A stretch of DNA of 9,789 nt, from assembly GCA_023425455.1 (NCBI GenBank), contig JAFACP010000475.1, positions 1-9,789 of the forward strand, written 5' to 3'. The stretch comes from Pseudomonadota bacterium (GTDB lineage Bacteria; Pseudomonadota; Gammaproteobacteria; Enterobacterales; Enterobacteriaceae). Both the position numbers and the translations under genes were made by a program. The notes beneath the pieces were generated by a model. It did not search any database. It was not told the origin of the DNA and was given only the letters and a program-made list of their open reading frames with translations. This document shows, piece by piece, positions 7,016 through 9,789 of this stretch; the first letter of the stretch is position 1; every line of letters begins with the position of its first letter.

Positions 7016-9789
7016 TGGAAAAGACATACAACCCACGCGATATCGAACAGCCGCTTTACGAGCACTGGGAACAGCAGGGCTATTTCAAGCCTAACGGCGA
7101 CGAAAGCAAAGAGTCCTTCTGCATCATGATCCCGCCGCCGAACGTCACCGGCAGTTTGCATATGGGTCATGCCTTCCAGCAGACCATTATGGACACCATG
7201 ATCCGCTACCAGCGCATGCAGGGGAAAAACACCCTCTGGCAGGCCGGTACGGATCACGCAGGTATCGCGACCCAGATGGTGGTTGAACGTAAAATTGCCG
7301 CAGAAGAAGGTAAAACCCGTCACGACTATGGCCGCGACGCCTTTATCGACAAAATCTGGCAGTGGAAGGCGGAGTCCGGCGGCACCATTACCCGCCAGAT
7401 GCGCCGTCTTGGCAACTCCGTTGACTGGGAGCGCGAGCGCTTCACCATGGACGAAGGCCTGTCCAACGCGGTGAAAGAGGTGTTTGTTCGTCTCTATAAA
7501 GAAGACCTGATTTACCGCGGCAAACGCCTGGTAAACTGGGACCCGAAACTGCGCACCGCCATCTCCGACCTCGAAGTGGAAAACCGCGAGTCTAAAGGCT
7601 CCATGTGGCATATCCGCTATCCGCTGGCCGACGGTGCAAAAACCGCAGACGGTAAAGATTACCTGGTCGTCGCGACCACCCGTCCGGAAACCCTGCTGGG
7701 CGATACCGGCGTGGCCGTGAACCCGGAAGATCCGCGCTATAAAGATCTGATCGGCAAATTCGTGGTGCTGCCGCTGGTTAACCGCCGTATTCCGATTGTG
7801 GGCGACGAACACGCCGACATGGAAAAAGGCACCGGCTGCGTGAAGATCACCCCGGCACACGACTTCAACGACTATGAAGTCGGTCGTCGTCACGCCCTGC
7901 CAATGATCAACATTCTGACCTTCGACGGTGATATCCGCGAAAGCGCTGAAGTGTACGACACCAAAGGTGAAGAGACTGACGTTTACCCAAGCACAATCCC
8001 GGCGGAATTCCAGAAGCTCGAACGCTTTGCCGCGCGTAAAGCGGTTGTCGCTGCCGTTGATGCGCTCGGTCTGCTGGAGGAGATCAAACCTCACGATTTG
8101 ACCGTGCCGTACGGCGACCGTGGCGGCGTGGTCATCGAACCTATGCTGACCGACCAGTGGTACGTGCGCGCTGACGTGCTGGCAAAACCGGCCGTCGAAG
8201 CGGTTGAAAACGGTGATATTCAGTTCGTGCCGAAGCAGTACGAAAACATGTACTTCTCCTGGATGCGTGACATTCAGGACTGGTGTATCTCCCGCCAGCT
8301 GTGGTGGGGCCACCGTATCCCGGCGTGGTATGACAACGACGGCAACGTCTACGTTGGCCGCACTGAAGACGAAGTGCGTCAGGAAAACAACCTGAGCGCC
8401 GACGTTGCCCTGCGTCAGGACGAAGACGTACTGGATACCTGGTTCTCCTCCGCGCTGTGGACCTTCTCCACCCTCGGCTGGCCGGAAAACACCGACGCGC
8501 TGCGTCAGTTCCACCCAACCAGCGTGATGGTTTCCGGCTTCGACATCATCTTCTTCTGGATTGCCCGCATGATCATGATGACCATGCACTTCATCAAAGA
8601 TGAGAACGGCAAGCCGCAGGTTCCGTTCCATACCGTTTATATGACGGGCCTGATCCGTGATGACGAAGGCCAGAAGATGTCCAAATCCAAGGGGAACGTT
8701 ATCGACCCGCTGGATATGGTTGACGGTATCTCTCTGGAAGATCTGCTTGAAAAACGCACCGGCAACATGATGCAGCCGCAGCTGGCAGAGAAAATCCGCA
8801 AACGTACCGAGAAACAGTTCCCGAACGGCATTGAGTCTCATGGTACGGACGCCCTGCGCTTCACCCTGGCGGCACTGGCCTCTACCGGCCGTGACATCAA
8901 CTGGGACATGAAGCGTCTGGAAGGCTACCGTAACTTCTGTAACAAACTGTGGAACGCCAGTCGTTTCGTGCTGATGAACACCGAGGATCAGGATTGCGGC
9001 TTTAACGGCGGCGAAATGACCCTGTCTCTGGCAGACCGCTGGATCCTCGCCGAATTCAACCAGACGGTGAAAGCGTATCGCGAAGCGCTGGACAGCTTCC
9101 GCTTCGATATCGCTGCGGGGATCCTGTACGAATTCACCTGGAACCAGTTCTGCGACTGGTATCTGGAGCTGGCGAAACCGGTCATGAATGGCGGGAGCGA
9201 CGCAGAGCTGCGCGGTACGCGCAACACGCTGATCGTCGTACTGGAAGGTCTGCTGCGTCTTGCGCATCCGATTATCCCGTTCATCACCGAAACCATCTGG
9301 CAGCGGGTGAAAGTGATTGCAGGCATCAGCGCCGACACCATCATGCTGCAGCCGTTCCCGGAATTCGACGCTGCGCGCGTTGATGAAGCCGCTGCAGCCG
9401 ACACCGAATGGCTGAAGCAGGCCATCGTTGCGGTGCGTAACATCCGTGCGGAGATGAACATCGCGCCGGGTAAACCGCTTGAACTGCTGCTGCGCGGTTG
9501 CAGCGACGCCGCTGTTCGCCGTGTCACCGAGAACAACACCTTCCTGAAGACTATGGCGCGTCTGGACAGCATCACCGTACTGCCTGCTGATGACAAAGGT
9601 CCGGTCTCCGTGACCAAAATCATCGACGGCGCTGAGCTGCTGATCCCGATGGCTGGTCTTATCGACAAAGAGGTTGAGCTGGCCCGTCTGGCCAAAGAAG
9701 TGGCAAAAGTCGATGTGGAAATTGGCAAAATCGAAAGCAAGCTGGCGAATGAAGGTTTTGTCGCCCGCGCGCCGGAAGCGGTCATCGCC
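7015..9789 (+). CDS. valS: Valine--tRNA ligase ValS, 3' end outside the window
   Basis: Class Ia aminoacyl-tRNA synthetase that charges tRNA-Val with valine and hydrolyses mischarged threonine in its CP1 editing domain. The frame is open for 925 codons to the last base. E. coli ValS has 951 residues and its equivalent of the last codons seen (EAVIA) is followed by 26 more, so only the C-terminal tip is missing. Visible parts are the HIGH-type motif HMGH at 49-52 after PPPNVTGSL, the editing domain with ATTRPE containing Thr222 (a residue whose change impairs editing in E. coli), the [12 protein letters not shown] segment from 422, KMSKS at 554-558, an anticodon-binding helical domain, and the start of the C-terminal coiled-coil arm (charged heptads from about 885). 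The ATG shares its A with the holC stop in TAATG; GGAA lies five bases upstream inside holC. Confidence 0.98.
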   Translation, partial: MEKTYNPRDIEQPLYEHWEQQGYFKPNGDESKESFCIMIPPPNVTGSLHMGHAFQQTIMDTMIRYQRMQGKNTLWQAGTDHAGIATQMVVERKIAAEEGKTRHDYGRDAFIDKIWQWKAESGGTITRQMRRLGNSVDWERERFTMDEGLSNAVKEVFVRLYKEDLIYRGKRLVNWDPKLRTAISDLEVENRESKGSMWHIRYPLADGAKTADGKDYLVVATTRPETLLGDTGVAVNPEDPRYKDLIGKFVVLPLVNRRIPIVGDEHADMEKGTGCVKITPAHDFNDYEVGRRHALPMINILTFDGDIRESAEVYDTKGEETDVYPSTIPAEFQKLERFAARKAVVAAVDALGLLEEIKPHDLTVPYGDRGGVVIEPMLTDQWYVRADVLAKPAVEAVENGDIQFVPKQYENMYFSWMRDIQDWCISRQLWWGHRIPAWYDNDGNVYVGRTEDEVRQENNLSADVALRQDEDVLDTWFSSALWTFSTLGWPENTDALRQFHPTSVMVSGFDIIFFWIARMIMMTMHFIKDENGKPQVPFHTVYMTGLIRDDEGQKMSKSKGNVIDPLDMVDGISLEDLLEKRTGNMMQPQLAEKIRKRTEKQFPNGIESHGTDALRFTLAALASTGRDINWDMKRLEGYRNFCNKLWNASRFVLMNTEDQDCGFNGGEMTLSLADRWILAEFNQTVKAYREALDSFRFDIAAGILYEFTWNQFCDWYLELAKPVMNGGSDAELRGTRNTLIVVLEGLLRLAHPIIPFITETIWQRVKVIAGISADTIMLQPFPEFDAARVDEAAAADTEWLKQAIVAVRNIRAEMNIAPGKPLELLLRGCSDAAVRRVTENNTFLKTMARLDSITVLPADDKGPVSVTKIIDGAELLIPMAGLIDKEVELARLAKEVAKVDVEIGKIESKLANEGFVARAPEAVIA

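Noticed and set aside
6961..9267. A 768-codon open frame on the minus strand, antisense to valS and the end of holC
   Set aside because: It lies wholly opposite a highly conserved, strongly codon-biased synthetase gene; such genes often leave an antisense frame free of stops. The translation has no recognisable domain and low-complexity, His/Val/Phe-rich composition.

Overview
The window holds six protein genes and all are recognisable enterobacterial housekeeping genes. On the minus strand, lptF and lptG (inner-membrane LPS exporter subunits) are followed by arcB (anoxic redox sensor kinase). On the plus strand, diverging from lptF, are pepA (leucyl aminopeptidase A), holC (DNA polymerase III chi) and valS (valyl-tRNA synthetase, cut by the window end). 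Protein sequences follow the Escherichia coli proteins closely and lengths are the same or within one residue. Scattered substitutions and a REP-like palindrome with a GCCGGGTA arm suggest a non-E. coli member of the Enterobacteriaceae (Enterobacter, Citrobacter or Klebsiella type); I cannot name the genus.

Layout: bases 1-49 lie downstream of arcB and contain a hairpin fused to its stop codon. arcB (50-2383, minus) is preceded by about 140 bp with a candidate promoter and a strong inverted repeat. lptG (2526-3608, minus) and lptF (3608-4708, minus) overlap by one base. Next is a 266-bp AT-rich divergent regulatory region. pepA (4975-6486) is followed by an 85-bp gap with a REP-like hairpin, then holC (6572-7015), which overlaps valS (7015 to the window end) by one base.

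The lptFG / pepA-holC-valS block is the standard enterobacterial arrangement. The unusual point is the neighbour of lptG. In E. coli K-12, as I recall it, lptG is followed by the idn genes, and arcB sits more than 1 Mb away between yhcC and elbB. The order and orientation seen here are what a single inversion with ends at yhcC|arcB and lptG|idnR would produce. On the K-12 map those two points are almost equidistant from oriC, which is the usual geometry of large inversions that persist in bacteria. The junction lies in the lptG-arcB gap, where there is also a 10-bp inverted repeat flanked by a short tandem repeat.

I found no mobile element, CRISPR array, RNA gene, defence locus or unknown protein family, and no sign of an undescribed system. 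The points worth checking are the rearrangement junction, the hairpins at gene ends, the divergent lptF/pepA promoter region and some small departures from the E. coli versions of these genes.
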